A stretch of DNA of 64,000 nt, taken from contig NZ_JAUSRF010000012.1 in assembly GCF_030811685.1 (NCBI RefSeq), forward strand, positions 1 through 64,000, in the 5' to 3' direction. The notes under the pieces are model-generated. The model did no database searches. It was given only the letters and a program-made list of their open reading frames with translations, and was not told the DNA's origin. The position numbers and the translations under genes were made by a program. The DNA comes from Neorhizobium huautlense. Its GTDB lineage: Bacteria > Pseudomonadota > Alphaproteobacteria > Rhizobiales > Rhizobiaceae. The stretch's first letter is position 1; every line of letters begins with the position of its first letter. This document shows, one piece after another, positions 33,244-41,884 of this stretch.

Positions 33244-34713
33244 ATGATGACGATAGTGACGCAGTTGCGGGCGCGGCCGGTACAGGTCCTTTCCGTTCTG
33301 TTAATACTCAATGCCCTGACCGTTGGCGCCATGATGGCGCATGCGGCCCCGATCGATCTGGATGCCGGGGGCGGGTTGTGGCTTCCGGTTCTCGGTGCCG
33401 GGGCATTGCTGGCAACGCTTGCCGCTCTGATTGCCCTGGCCCGGCTGGTGCAGGAACCGATGGACAGGCTGGAAACCGCAGTGCGCTCTCTCAGCGCGGA
33501 AGTTGCCCGTGGTGGTGACCCCGCGCCGGGTCTTGGCCTGCCGCTGGCCTCCAGCGGCGATCTGACGGCCTCCACCCGGTCGCTCCATCGGTTGCGGCAT
33601 GTTCTGTCGGAGCGCAATCGTCGCGCCGAGCAGGAACGGCAGGATCGCCGCAGCATCGATGAACGGCTGACGACGGAACTGCTCAGGCAGACGGTGGAGG
33701 ACCAGGTTCGCCAGGGCGCCGTTGCCGAACTTGCCGACGGTCTGCGCCGTCTTGCCAATGGCGAACTGGGCCTGCAGCTGGATCTGGCCATGCCGCCGGA
33801 ATTGGAGCCGGTGCGCATCCATTTCAACCGTGCTTCCGTGATGCTGGCTGAAAGCATGATCGAAAATCTGGGCGGTGACGGTAGCCATGCGGCGATCGTT
33901 CGCGATACAGGAATAGCGCTGGAAGCCAGCACCGAACTCGCCAAGCAAGGCGCCGATCAGGCCAGCGGCATCGTGGAACTGCGCCGTTCTGCCTCCATGC
34001 TTGCTCATGGCGCGGCGGCGCGGGCTGGAGAAGCGCAGGAACTGGCGGCGCTGACGGCGTGGGTCCGCACGGAAATCATGCAATGTGCTCAGGCGGTCAC
34101 GGCTGCCAAAAGTGCCGTCGATATCGCTGCCAAAACCTCAGCCGAGGTGAATGCAACGGCCGAGACAGTTCATAACCTCTTTCGCGATACGGGTTTTGCC
34201 TCGCTCAACCTCGGCATTGCGGCTGTTCAGTCCGCTGAGGGGGGCAAGGATATCGCCACCCTGCTGGAAGAGGTGAGGGCACTGGCCGATCGGGCGGCGC
34301 GGGCCGCCGGCAAGCTTTCGGGCATGACCATGCCGGGTGTCGCCAAGGCACATTCGGCGACTGCGGCGATCGAAAAATCCCAAGGCGATCTAGAGGCGCT
34401 TGGCCAGCAGATGGAGGCCATCGAGGATCGTGCGGCGATGCTTGCCCGCGCCGGCCACGAGGATGCGACTGTCATCGGCGAGGTCGAACTGGTGGCGCGT
34501 GAACTGGAAGCGGGCGCACGTGGCCATGCCGGTGTGGTGGAAAAGACGGTGCTTGCCATGAGCGCCCTGTCGCGCAGCCTCGGCCGCATGGAACTGAAAC
34601 TTGGCCTGTTCAACCCGCCTGTTCCGTCGCTCCCGACATTCCCGCCCATGCCGGCGCCTGCCAACACGTCGCGGCCATCCGGCCCGCGACCTTATCTTCG
34701 CCGCGTCAAATAG
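33244..34713 (+). CDS. Degenerate methyl-accepting chemotaxis-like protein
   Basis: A 489-residue membrane protein. Two hydrophobic helices (about residues 14-35 and 47-68) enclose only about 12 residues, so there is no real periplasmic sensor domain. A HAMP-like stretch follows (LVQEPMDRLETAVRSLSAEV), then a long Ala/Glu-rich helical region. The region corresponding to the MCP signalling tip reads FASLNLGIAAVQSAEGGKDI, then ATLLEEVRALADRAA. It retains the helix register but lacks the conserved NLLALNAAIEAARAGE core that contacts CheA and CheW, so classical chemotaxis signalling is doubtful. It may act as a scaffold. Strong GGAGGAGGAGG ribosome site; single gene. Confidence 0.75.
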   Translation: MMTIVTQLRARPVQVLSVLLILNALTVGAMMAHAAPIDLDAGGGLWLPVLGAGALLATLAALIALARLVQEPMDRLETAVRSLSAEVARGGDPAPGLGLPLASSGDLTASTRSLHRLRHVLSERNRRAEQERQDRRSIDERLTTELLRQTVEDQVRQGAVAELADGLRRLANGELGLQLDLAMPPELEPVRIHFNRASVMLAESMIENLGGDGSHAAIVRDTGIALEASTELAKQGADQASGIVELRRSASMLAHGAAARAGEAQELAALTAWVRTEIMQCAQAVTAAKSAVDIAAKTSAEVNATAETVHNLFRDTGFASLNLGIAAVQSAEGGKDIATLLEEVRALADRAARAAGKLSGMTMPGVAKAHSATAAIEKSQGDLEALGQQMEAIEDRAAMLARAGHEDATVIGEVELVARELEAGARGHAGVVEKTVLAMSALSRSLGRMELKLGLFNPPVPSLPTFPPMPAPANTSRPSGPRPYLRRVK

Positions 34714-34857
34714 TCGCCGCGCAAGACGGTGTTTTCGGCACCGGCTTGTGTCGAAAATCAATTCGGGGGCCTTAGCATCTGCGCTATGGCTTCCTACATG
34801 GGAGATGCGGTGGATCATCGTCCGCCGCATTTTCATGTTCGCCAGCAGGATTTCATC

Positions 34858-35859
34858 ATGATCCCTTTTTCCATTCTCGACCTTTCGCCGATCGGCGAGG
34901 GCAAGACAGCAACCGAGGCTCTCGACGAGTCGCGCCGGCTGGCCATCAAGGCCGAGGATCAGGGGTATAATCGCGTCTGGCTGGCCGAACATCACGGCAT
35001 GCCAGGCATTGCAAGTGCGGCCACGGCTGTCGTTATCGGCCATATCGGGCAGGCGACCAAACGTATCCGTATCGGCTCCGGCGGCATCATGTTGCCCAAC
35101 CATTCGCCATTGGTGATTGCCGAACAGTTCGGCACGCTGGAAGCGCTGTTTCCGGGCCGTGTCGATCTCGGCCTTGGCCGCGCGCCCGGCACCGACATGC
35201 GCACCGCGCAGGCGCTTCGCCGCAACATGGATGCCGGCGTCGATAATTTCCCGAACGACATTCTCGAACTGCAGCACCTTTTCAGCTCGCCGCTGGAAAA
35301 CCAGGCTATCCTTGCCATTCCGGGTGTGGAATCGAATGTGCCGGTCTGGCTGCTCGGCTCCAGCGTCTACAGCGCGCATCTAGCGGCAGCGCTTGGCCTG
35401 CCTTATGCCTTTGCCTCGCATTTTGCCCCGGACATGCTGTTCGAGGCGCTGCATATCTATCGTGAACGGTTCCAGCCGTCCGCAACGCTCGACAAGCCTT
35501 ATGTCATGGTCGGCGTCATGGGTGTGGGTGCGGAAACCGACGAGGAGGCGAAACGCCATTTCACCTCGTCGCAGCAGCAGTTCGTCAACCTGCGCAAGAA
35601 TATCCGAACCAAGTTCCCGAAGCCTGTGGACAGCATGGAAGGCCACTGGACGCAAGTCGAGCAGATCAATGTCGAGCATACGCTGCGTTTCGCCGCCGTC
35701 GGTTCGGCTGCGACGCTGGAAAAACAGTTGGGTGCGTTCCTTGCCGATACCGCTGCGGACGAACTGATCGTCTCCATGCCGATCCACGATATCGATGCAC
35801 GGCTGCGCTCGGTGGAGATTTTTGCCGGTCTTTCGATGATGAAAAAAGTCGTCGATTGA
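34858..35859 (+). CDS. LLM-class flavin-dependent oxidoreductase
   Basis: A 333-residue bacterial-luciferase-like TIM-barrel monooxygenase of the YhbW/YwcH subgroup. Typical blocks are [56 protein letters not shown] and [15 protein letters not shown]. It uses reduced FMN supplied by a separate reductase; the substrate is unknown. The ATG at 34858 has an AGGA ribosome site and starts the conserved barrel; upstream in-frame ATGs lack similarity. Followed by a hairpin terminator, so probably a single-gene unit. Confidence 0.93.
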   Translation: MIPFSILDLSPIGEGKTATEALDESRRLAIKAEDQGYNRVWLAEHHGMPGIASAATAVVIGHIGQATKRIRIGSGGIMLPNHSPLVIAEQFGTLEALFPGRVDLGLGRAPGTDMRTAQALRRNMDAGVDNFPNDILELQHLFSSPLENQAILAIPGVESNVPVWLLGSSVYSAHLAAALGLPYAFASHFAPDMLFEALHIYRERFQPSATLDKPYVMVGVMGVGAETDEEAKRHFTSSQQQFVNLRKNIRTKFPKPVDSMEGHWTQVEQINVEHTLRFAAVGSAATLEKQLGAFLADTAADELIVSMPIHDIDARLRSVEIFAGLSMMKKVVD

Positions 35860-35881
35860 TTTAGCGAGGCCTCATCTTCGT

Positions 35882-35919
35882 CAGGCCCCGGTCGGAACAA
35901 TCCCGGCCGGGGCCTGTTT
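35882..35919 (+). terminator. Terminator of the LLM oxidoreductase gene
   Basis: CAGGCCCCGG and CCGGGGCCTG form a 10-bp stem followed by TTTC. Confidence 0.75.
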
Positions 35920-35946
35920 CGTCTCCAGAATGAAAGGAGGCGAAAG

Positions 35947-36168
35947 ATGAAAAAACTCCGTGCCGGAAGCCAGGTCGAATGGACCTGGGGCGCCCATCAG
36001 GCCGAAGGCAAGGTAGAGAAGACCTTCACTGATGATGTCAGCTGCAAGATCAATGGCAAGGTGATCAAGCGAAAGGCGGATAACCAGGAGCCGGCGCTGC
36101 TGATCCGCCAGAAGGATGGCGGCAAGGTTCTGAAAAGCCGCTCGGAAGTGAGGCCCGCCCATGACTGA
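35947..36168 (+). CDS. DUF2945 / HVA1-type Tudor-like small protein
   Basis: A 73-residue basic protein of the DUF2945 (hypervirulence-associated Tudor-like) family: RAGSQVEWTWGAHQAEGKVE, KRKADNQEPALLIRQ and KVLKSRSEV match the family pattern. The fold is a small beta-barrel; function unknown, possibly nucleic-acid or protein binding. An AGGAGG ribosome site precedes it. Its 3' end overlaps the next gene by eight bases, so the two are co-translated. Confidence 0.85.
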   Translation: MKKLRAGSQVEWTWGAHQAEGKVEKTFTDDVSCKINGKVIKRKADNQEPALLIRQKDGGKVLKSRSEVRPAHD

Positions 36169-36514
36169 CAGGCAGGGACGCGCGAATCTGCAATATATTC
36201 CACCCGAACCGGTGTCGCAGGCCGCCCGCAAGGGGCTGGCGCTCCGGCAGAAATTTCACCGTGGTGGTACGATGGTGGGGGTGGCGCGGGCCTGTGATCT
36301 CCAGGACCGCAAACCGTTGTCGGATGACGTGATGAAGCGCATGGCGGCCTTTTTTGCCCGTCACAACATCGACAAGCGCGCCAGAAATTTCGGCAATGAT
36401 GATGATCCGTCGGCCGGTTATGTCGCGTGGCTGATGTGGGGTGGCGATGCGGGCAAGACTTGGGTGGAAGGGCAGCGGCAGTCGCGAAGACGCAGGCCGG
36501 TGAACCCGCATTAG
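36161..36514 (+). CDS. Hypothetical basic protein coupled to the DUF2945 gene
   Basis: A 117-residue soluble basic protein. The core GTMVGVARACDLQDRKPLSD, VMKRMAAFFARHNIDKRARN and SAGYVAWLMWGGDAGKTW resembles a short domain I have seen in phage structural and plasmid-borne proteins, but I cannot name it with confidence. Basic C-terminus (RQSRRRRPVNPH). It starts inside the DUF2945 gene and ends with a four-base tail-to-tail overlap with sqdC. Joint action of the two small proteins, possibly on DNA, is inference. Confidence 0.75.
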   Translation: MTDRQGRANLQYIPPEPVSQAARKGLALRQKFHRGGTMVGVARACDLQDRKPLSDDVMKRMAAFFARHNIDKRARNFGNDDDPSAGYVAWLMWGGDAGKTWVEGQRQSRRRRPVNPH

Positions 36515-37446
36515 CGGTGAAAAAAGCCGCTCGTTTGAGCGAGGGCACGCATTGTCTGCTTAAGTCGTGCGCGCCCGCCCGGTTGCCAGCCGAGTGTTTT
36601 GAGACGTGTCTTGTCCATCACGTTCACCGATGTTTGATCTGCCGGTGCGGGCAGGGGATGCGACAGGCCGGTCTCCTGTGCATACAGTGACAGGATTTCG
36701 TGTGTGTCGGTGACGATGTCGGACAGGTTGAAGGCTTTGCCGTTCACCGTGTCGGCATCCTGTTCCATCAGCAGCAGCATTGCCGCCGCCAGATCGTCAC
36801 CATGCACTTCGCTGCCGGCCCGCGATGCGACCGGCTTTCCATTGCGAAAATCTTCGAACATTGCATCCCATTTGTTGGGGCGATGATGGCCGTAAACGCC
36901 GGTGGCGCGCAGGCTGGTGGTGATGAAAGTGCTGGAAGAAAGGTTGCCAAGTGCCTGTTCCGACTCACGCTTGATCCGGCCGTAGAGACTGTCTGGCGAG
37001 AGGGGCATATCCTCTGTCAGTACCGTTCCGGGTGGCAGGCCATCATAGACCGCGCGGCTGGAAAGAAAGATGCAGCGTTTGACACCGGCGGCCTTGGCTT
37101 CCTCGAACAGCTTGACGCTGCCTTCGTGATTGAGACGTCTGAACCGCGCCGGATCATTGCCTTCGCCGCCGCGATAACGGCCGGGCAGGTGGTCGAAGGC
37201 GAGGTGGATGAAGGTATCGATGTCGGCGAATTGTTCGCGCTGGTCCAGTGTGGGGTCGAGGGTGAGGGGAATGAAGGATCGTGATGATTGGTCTGCACCA
37301 GCGCTGTTTGCTCCCAATGATCTCCCCCCTTGAGGGGAGATCGGCAAGGACCGGCCGCCCAACGTCACCTCATGCCCGGCACCAATCAACCCATCAACGA
37401 CATATCGTCCGACAAGCCCCGTTCCGCCGGAGATCAGCACCTTCAT
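36511..37446 (-). CDS. sqdC: SqdC-like NAD-dependent epimerase/reductase
   Basis: A 311-residue extended short-chain dehydrogenase with the Rossmann motif KVLISGGTGLVGRYVVDGL, FLSSRAVYDG and the catalytic YxxxK as SLYGRIKRESEQ. It is assigned as SqdC from position: it is the third gene after sqdB and the glycogenin-like sqdD, the order of the sqdBDC operon in Rhodobacter, where SqdC is reductase-like and affects sulfolipid assembly. Its start overlaps the sqdD stop (ATGA). Residues about 34-55 (LPISPQGGRSLGANSAGAD) look like an extra segment encoded by a palindrome (37319-37342), possibly a repeat inserted in frame. Confidence 0.72.
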   Translation of the reverse strand: MKVLISGGTGLVGRYVVDGLIGAGHEVTLGGRSLPISPQGGRSLGANSAGADQSSRSFIPLTLDPTLDQREQFADIDTFIHLAFDHLPGRYRGGEGNDPARFRRLNHEGSVKLFEEAKAAGVKRCIFLSSRAVYDGLPPGTVLTEDMPLSPDSLYGRIKRESEQALGNLSSSTFITTSLRATGVYGHHRPNKWDAMFEDFRNGKPVASRAGSEVHGDDLAAAMLLLMEQDADTVNGKAFNLSDIVTDTHEILSLYAQETGLSHPLPAPADQTSVNVMDKTRLKTLGWQPGGRARLKQTMRALAQTSGFFHR

Positions 37447-38258
37447 TTCGGCTGATCCGTCGGGTTCGCGAGCGTCGAAATATCCGGCACCTCGCGGCCT
37501 TCGTGAAAAGCATGCCACAGGTCGATCAGAGGCCGCAGTTTGTCCGCCTTCGGATGATCCGTCTCCCACGGCTTTTCATACTGGTAATGCAGCACGCCGA
37601 TGCTCTTCCAATTCCACAATTCCGGCATGGCGAACCACACATATTGCAGCATGTTCATCGTCACCGGCAGGCCGTGCCAGTCGGGAAAAAAGTGTTCGAG
37701 AAAGGTCTGGTCGGTGCGTCGCCAGAAGGCGTCCGGCACGTCCAGCGCTTCCAGCATGGCGTCAAATGTTTCGAGCGATGGTTTGGCGACAAACACGCCG
37801 GAATTCATGCGATGGAAATCGCCAATCCCTTCATAGACATTTGGCGCAGCGCAGAATTCAGGATAGGCAAACAGCTTGTCGATATTCTTGAGGACCAGCG
37901 CATCGGCGTCGATGAAAACGATGCGTTCGTATTGCGTCATCTGCCACAGGCGCAGCTTGCAGAAATTGTCGAGCGGCGTGTGAAATTCCGGCTTGCGGCC
38001 CTTTTTGAAAGGGGCGGCACCATGCAGGTTTTTTCGCGCATGGCGTTCGTTGAAGGTATCGGAGAGTGGTAGGTGTTCGACCATCACTAGTCGGCAGCCG
38101 AGCGCGCGCAAGGTCAGCAGTTCGAAATCGGCAACCGCTTGCGTATGCAGCACGACGATGTCCGCTTCGCTGCCGGTGCGCAGGATGGAGCGGGCGAGCG
38201 CGGTTGCGCCCATGGCGTAATCGGCATTGGTGACGAGCGTGACGAAGGCGTGGTTCAT
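37443..38258 (-). CDS. sqdD: Sulfoquinovosyltransferase SqdD (glycogenin-like, GT8)
   Basis: A 271-residue GT-A-fold glycosyltransferase of family 8: AFVTLVTNADYAMGATALAR at the start, a DxD metal site in RIVFIDADALVLKNID, and the C-terminal HYQYEKPW. Next to sqdB this matches SqdD, the glycogenin-like enzyme that transfers sulfoquinovose to diacylglycerol at the inner membrane in Rhodobacter-type sulfolipid clusters. It starts 168 bp after sqdB, with a palindromic repeat between, and is coupled to sqdC by ATGA. Confidence 0.8.
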   Translation of the reverse strand: MNHAFVTLVTNADYAMGATALARSILRTGSEADIVVLHTQAVADFELLTLRALGCRLVMVEHLPLSDTFNERHARKNLHGAAPFKKGRKPEFHTPLDNFCKLRLWQMTQYERIVFIDADALVLKNIDKLFAYPEFCAAPNVYEGIGDFHRMNSGVFVAKPSLETFDAMLEALDVPDAFWRRTDQTFLEHFFPDWHGLPVTMNMLQYVWFAMPELWNWKSIGVLHYQYEKPWETDHPKADKLRPLIDLWHAFHEGREVPDISTLANPTDQPK

Positions 38259-38291
38259 GGTGTGGCGATGGCTCCTTCATAACGCCGCCGT

Positions 38292-38378
38292 CGTCATCCT
38301 CGGGCTTGTCCCGAGGATCTACCGCCGTCGATTATTCTTAGGCGTACTTAGATCCTCGGGACAAGCCCGAGGATGACG
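38292..38378. repeat. Intergenic palindromic repeat, copy C
   Basis: Left hairpin starts CGTCATCCTCGGGCTTGTCC, right hairpin ends ACAAGCCCGAGGATGACG, with TAGATCCTCGGG between. It lies inside the sqd operon between sqdB and sqdD and may create differential mRNA stability. Confidence 0.88.
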
Positions 38379-38426
38379 GAGAACAAAGTGTCAGGCAGCA
38401 CCAGCGGCACTGCCTCGAATAAAACC

Positions 38427-39647
38427 TTACGAAACCGACTTCAGTCGCTTGCCTTCCGGATCATGCTCGATCTTGGCGGCAATGTCCTTGGTCCATGCGG
38501 AAACGGCCGGAACGCGTGTGCGATCAACACGATAGGCGTATTTCTTCGCAACATCGACGATCTCTGCCAGCAGGCCTTCGCCAAGCGTGGTCGGCTTCAG
38601 GCCGAGGCCCATGAACTTGTCGTTCTTCACGACCAGATCGTTTTCCGGGGCTTCCTTGCGCGGATTGGGCAGCCAGGCGATTTCGGTGCCGCTCATTTTC
38701 GAAATCATTTCGGCCAGATCGCGCACCCGGTGGGTTTCGGTCATCTGGTTAAAGATCTCGACACGGCTGTTTTTCGCCGGCGGATTGTTCAGCGCGATCT
38801 CGATGCAGCGCACCGAATCCTGAATGTGGATGAAGGCGCGCGTCTGGCCGCCGACGCCGTGTACGGTGAGCGGATAACCGATCGCTGCCTGAATGAGAAA
38901 ACGGTTGAGCACCGTGCCGTAATCGCCGTCATAGTCGAAACGGTTGATCAGTTGCTCGTGGCGGCGGGTCTGCTGTGTATGCGTGCCCCAGACGATGCCC
39001 TGGTGCAGGTCGGTGATACGAAGACCGTCGTTCTTGGCGTAGAAGGCAAACAGCTGCTGATCGAGCACCTTGGTCATGTGGTAGATCGAGCCGGGATTGC
39101 CGGGATAGAGGATTTCCTGTGAAACCGTGCGGCCGTCCATCGTCTCGATGCCGACCGGCAGATAACCTTCCGGGATCGCCGCGCCGACGGTCGAATAACC
39201 GTAAACGCCCATCGTGCCGAGATGCACGAGATGTGCGTCGAGCTCGAGCTCGACCAGCGCGTTCAGCACGTTATGCGTGGCGTTGACGTTGTTGTTGACG
39301 GTATAATTTTTGTGGCGGTCGGACTTCATCGAATAGGGCGCGGCGCGCTGTTCGGCGAAATGCACGATGGCGTCCGGGCGGTTTTTCGCCAGCCATCCCT
39401 TGAGCAGCTCGTAATCCTTGGCGATGTCGATCAGGTTGAAATGGATGCGGCGGCCCGTCTCATTGTGCCAGATGCGCGTACGTTCCTGAATGCTGTCCAT
39501 CGGCGTCAAGGACTGTACGCCAAGTTCGGTATCGATCCAGCGGCGGGAAAGGTTGTCGAGGATATGGACGTCGTGTCCGGCTTCCGACAGGTGAAGGCAA
39601 GTCGGCCAGCCGACAAATCCGTCGCCGCCCAGAACTGCAATCTTCAT
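38427..39647 (-). CDS. sqdB: UDP-sulfoquinovose synthase
   Basis: A 406-residue extended SDR that makes UDP-sulfoquinovose from UDP-glucose and sulfite, the head-group donor for sulfolipid. NAD motif KIAVLGGDGFVGWPTCLHLS, sugar-binding NVNATHNVLNALVE, catalytic GTMGVYG and SIYHMTK (YxxxK) and the SqdB-typical DLHQGIVWGTHTQQTRRHEQ are all present. Full length. First gene of the probable sqdBDC operon; sulfolipid is thought to replace phospholipid under phosphate limitation. A Pho box was not identified in the short upstream region. Confidence 0.95.
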   Translation of the reverse strand: MKIAVLGGDGFVGWPTCLHLSEAGHDVHILDNLSRRWIDTELGVQSLTPMDSIQERTRIWHNETGRRIHFNLIDIAKDYELLKGWLAKNRPDAIVHFAEQRAAPYSMKSDRHKNYTVNNNVNATHNVLNALVELELDAHLVHLGTMGVYGYSTVGAAIPEGYLPVGIETMDGRTVSQEILYPGNPGSIYHMTKVLDQQLFAFYAKNDGLRITDLHQGIVWGTHTQQTRRHEQLINRFDYDGDYGTVLNRFLIQAAIGYPLTVHGVGGQTRAFIHIQDSVRCIEIALNNPPAKNSRVEIFNQMTETHRVRDLAEMISKMSGTEIAWLPNPRKEAPENDLVVKNDKFMGLGLKPTTLGEGLLAEIVDVAKKYAYRVDRTRVPAVSAWTKDIAAKIEHDPEGKRLKSVS

Positions 39648-39769
39648 GATGATGTCTCCGCTGGTTTTGACAAAAAATCCTGATAGGGAAGTTTCGTGAC
39701 AGGCAATAAGGCGTGATGTGTTGTCCCTCCCTTATGAAGGGCGCAACATGAAAATTCCAAGGCATATCC

Positions 39770-40219
39770 ATGACTGAGCACAGTTTTTCGCTTTCAGGCG
39801 AACTTATCGAAAACGGTCACCGTCTGGTGCAGCGGGTCTATTACGAGGACACGGATTTTTCCGGTCTGATCTATCACGCCCGTTATCTGCATTTTCTGGA
39901 GCGCGGCCGGTCAGACTATCTGCGCTGTCTCGGTTGCGAGCAAAGCCAGTTGATCGCGGTTGATGACGAGGGGCTGGTTTTTGTCGTCCACCGCATGGAG
40001 ATCGACTTCAAACAGCCGGCCCGCATGGATGACGTGATCACCATCCAGACGATCACGGAAAAGGCCGGTGGCGCGAAAATGGTGCTGAACCAGGAGATCC
40101 GCCGTGGCGATACGCTGCTGATTTCGGCCAAGGTGGTGATTGCGGTGATCAACAAGCATGGCCGCCCGAGACGCTTGCCGGAGACGATTGCGGAGAAGTT
40201 TTTGGGGAAGGCGGAGTAG
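39770..40219 (+). CDS. ybgC: YbgC, Tol-Pal-associated acyl-CoA thioesterase
   Basis: A 149-residue hot-dog-fold thioesterase. The catalytic Asp region RVYYEDTDFSGLIYHARYLH and FLERGRSDYLR are typical. It hydrolyses acyl-CoA thioesters and is normally the first gene of the tol-pal operon. Here a ParDE-like module on the other strand lies between it and tolQ, a gap of 910 bp, so ybgC and tolQ probably have separate promoters. Confidence 0.95.
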   Translation: MTEHSFSLSGELIENGHRLVQRVYYEDTDFSGLIYHARYLHFLERGRSDYLRCLGCEQSQLIAVDDEGLVFVVHRMEIDFKQPARMDDVITIQTITEKAGGAKMVLNQEIRRGDTLLISAKVVIAVINKHGRPRRLPETIAEKFLGKAE

Positions 40220-40238
40220 GGGCGGTTTCCGATTAATT

Positions 40239-40523
40239 TCAAGGCTTTGGTGGTGGCCATTTCCGGGCGGTATGAAGCAGACGCAGCACGCGGATGTGAT
40301 CAGCTTCAATATCGTAGATGATCATGTAATGGGGATGTACGACGAACTCTCGCGTGCCCGCAATGCGCCCGGGTCGCCCTAACTTGGGATGTAACGCGAG
40401 ATGCGAAAGGTGCTTCTCTATGCTCGCATCCATGGTCATCGCTGCTGACGGATTTTCAGCTTCAATAAAATCATAGACATCGTCACGGTCTTTGCTTCCG
40501 AGCGGTGTCCAGATGATTTTCAT
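40239..40523 (-). CDS. RelE/ParE-type toxin between ybgC and tolQ
   Basis: A 94-residue RelE/ParE-fold toxin. The typical blocks are IIWTPLGSKDRDDVYDFIEA (start), HPKLGRPGRIAGTREFVVHP and YMIIYDIEADHIRVLRLLHT. ParE-type members poison gyrase, RelE-type cut mRNA; the absence of RelE catalytic residues in the tail favours ParE, but this is weak evidence. Its ATG overlaps the stop of the antitoxin gene (four bases). Confidence 0.9.
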   Translation of the reverse strand: MKIIWTPLGSKDRDDVYDFIEAENPSAAMTMDASIEKHLSHLALHPKLGRPGRIAGTREFVVHPHYMIIYDIEADHIRVLRLLHTARKWPPPKP

Positions 40524-40807
40524 CTCATCTCGCCAATTTTGCGAAGCGTCTGTTCCCGCCGTTCTGCGAAATGTCTCTCAACCTCTTCGGACGAGATCAC
40601 ATTGCCGGCATCTGCTTGGGCGATGCCTTCCTCGACCTGCTGCCGGAACCACGCATCGTAGCCGGGATCGGCTTCGCGTTCGATCACGAAATCATGCATA
40701 AACTGACGAAGGAGTTCGTCGCCGGTCGTGTCTTGCGCCTTTGCGGCGTCGTTAAACGCGGTCATGAGGTCGCCATCGACTGCGAAGGTAAAGGTCTTGT
40801 CCACCAT
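40520..40807 (-). CDS. Antitoxin of the ParE/RelE-type module
   Basis: A 95-residue antitoxin with an N-terminal ribbon-helix-helix-like segment (TFTFAVDGDLMTAFNDAAKA) and a helical C-terminal arm ending in ERHFAERREQTLRKIG, similar to RelB/DinJ or ParD proteins. The ATG at 40807 starts the RHH domain; the longer frame upstream lacks similarity. Antitoxin first and a four-base overlap with the toxin gene are standard. The module faces left between rightward ybgC and tolQ. Confidence 0.87.
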   Translation of the reverse strand: MVDKTFTFAVDGDLMTAFNDAAKAQDTTGDELLRQFMHDFVIEREADPGYDAWFRQQVEEGIAQADAGNVISSEEVERHFAERREQTLRKIGEMR

Positions 40808-41129
40808 CGGTTTCCCCGCCGGATACGTCTGGTCGGCATGATAACATCGACGTTGACGAAAGCACAGATGCCGCTTGCTCATCCTCGGTGCGTACCTTTG
40901 CCCGTAACCCTTTCTTAACGATAATCATGTCTTACTAAGGCGTGAGGAATTTGTGCGATGCACGCCTTCCTTTGACCAAATTTCAAGGCGAGAAGCCATC
41001 TGAAAACCTAGGGTATCTGGGGTCAGTCGGTTTCTTTAGCGAACAGACACATACTCGCGAGAGCGCGCTTTTGAACCCGCCCGGTCTTTTAAACGAGCCG
41101 GGCGTTTGGATTCGGGGATTGAGAATTAG
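40808..41129. other. tolQ upstream region with leader hairpin
   Basis: About 320 bp without a gene. A stem CGCCCGG (41078-41084) / CCGGGCG (41098-41104) followed by TTT sits 23 bp before the tolQ start and could attenuate or stabilise the tol mRNA. The promoters of tolQ and of the leftward antitoxin must lie here. Confidence 0.5.
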
Positions 41130-41849
41130 ATGGAACAGGTAGCTTTGGAAGCCGCGACGCACGATGTCAGTCTGTGGGCGCTGTTCATGCAGGCCGGATT
41201 TATCGTCAAGGCGGTGATGATCGGTCTTATGTTCGCGTCTGTCTGGACGTGGGCCATCGTCATCGACAAATACATCAACTTCGCCAAGGCAAAACGCCAG
41301 TTCGACCAGTTCGAGCAGGTGTTCTGGTCCGGCCAGTCGCTGGAAGAGCTTTATCGCACCCTGTCCGATCGCCAGAATGTCGGCCTTGCCGCCATCTTCG
41401 TCTCCGCCATGCGCGAGTGGAAGAAGAGCTTTGAGCGCGGCGCCCGTTCGCCGATCGGTTTGCAGATGCGTATCGACCGCGCCATGGACGTGACGCTTGC
41501 CCGCGAGGCCGAAGGTTTTGAGGCCCGTCTCGGTTCGCTCGCCACCATCGGTTCGGCCGGCCCGTTCATCGGTCTGTTCGGTACCGTCATCGGTATCATG
41601 ACCTCGTTCCAGGCGATCGCCGGTTCGAAATCCACCAACCTTGCGGTTGTTGCACCGGGTATTGCCGAAGCGCTTCTTGCCACGGCTATCGGCCTCGTTG
41701 CCGCTATCCCGGCGGTTATCGCCTATAACAAGTTCATGGCCGATGCCGGCAAGCTGTCTGCGCGCATGGAAGGTTTTGCCGACGAGTTTTCGGGCATCCT
41801 GTCGCGTCAGATCGACGAAAAGCTGCAGCCACGTCAGGCTGCGCAGTAA
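41130..41849 (+). CDS. tolQ: TolQ, proton-channel subunit of Tol-Pal
   Basis: A 239-residue inner-membrane protein of the ExbB/TolQ/MotA family that uses proton flow with TolR to energise TolA. Three membrane helices: about residues 18-38, 140-162 (GPFIGLFGTVIGIMTSF) and 175-197 (EALLATAIGLVAAIPAVIAY), with the cytoplasmic loop between the first two. Slightly longer than E. coli TolQ. Followed by tolR after 35 bp. Essential or near-essential for outer-membrane constriction during division. Confidence 0.97.
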   Translation: MEQVALEAATHDVSLWALFMQAGFIVKAVMIGLMFASVWTWAIVIDKYINFAKAKRQFDQFEQVFWSGQSLEELYRTLSDRQNVGLAAIFVSAMREWKKSFERGARSPIGLQMRIDRAMDVTLAREAEGFEARLGSLATIGSAGPFIGLFGTVIGIMTSFQAIAGSKSTNLAVVAPGIAEALLATAIGLVAAIPAVIAYNKFMADAGKLSARMEGFADEFSGILSRQIDEKLQPRQAAQ

Positions 41850-41884
41850 ATCCAACGGCGAAACGCGTTCAAGGAGCATAACCC

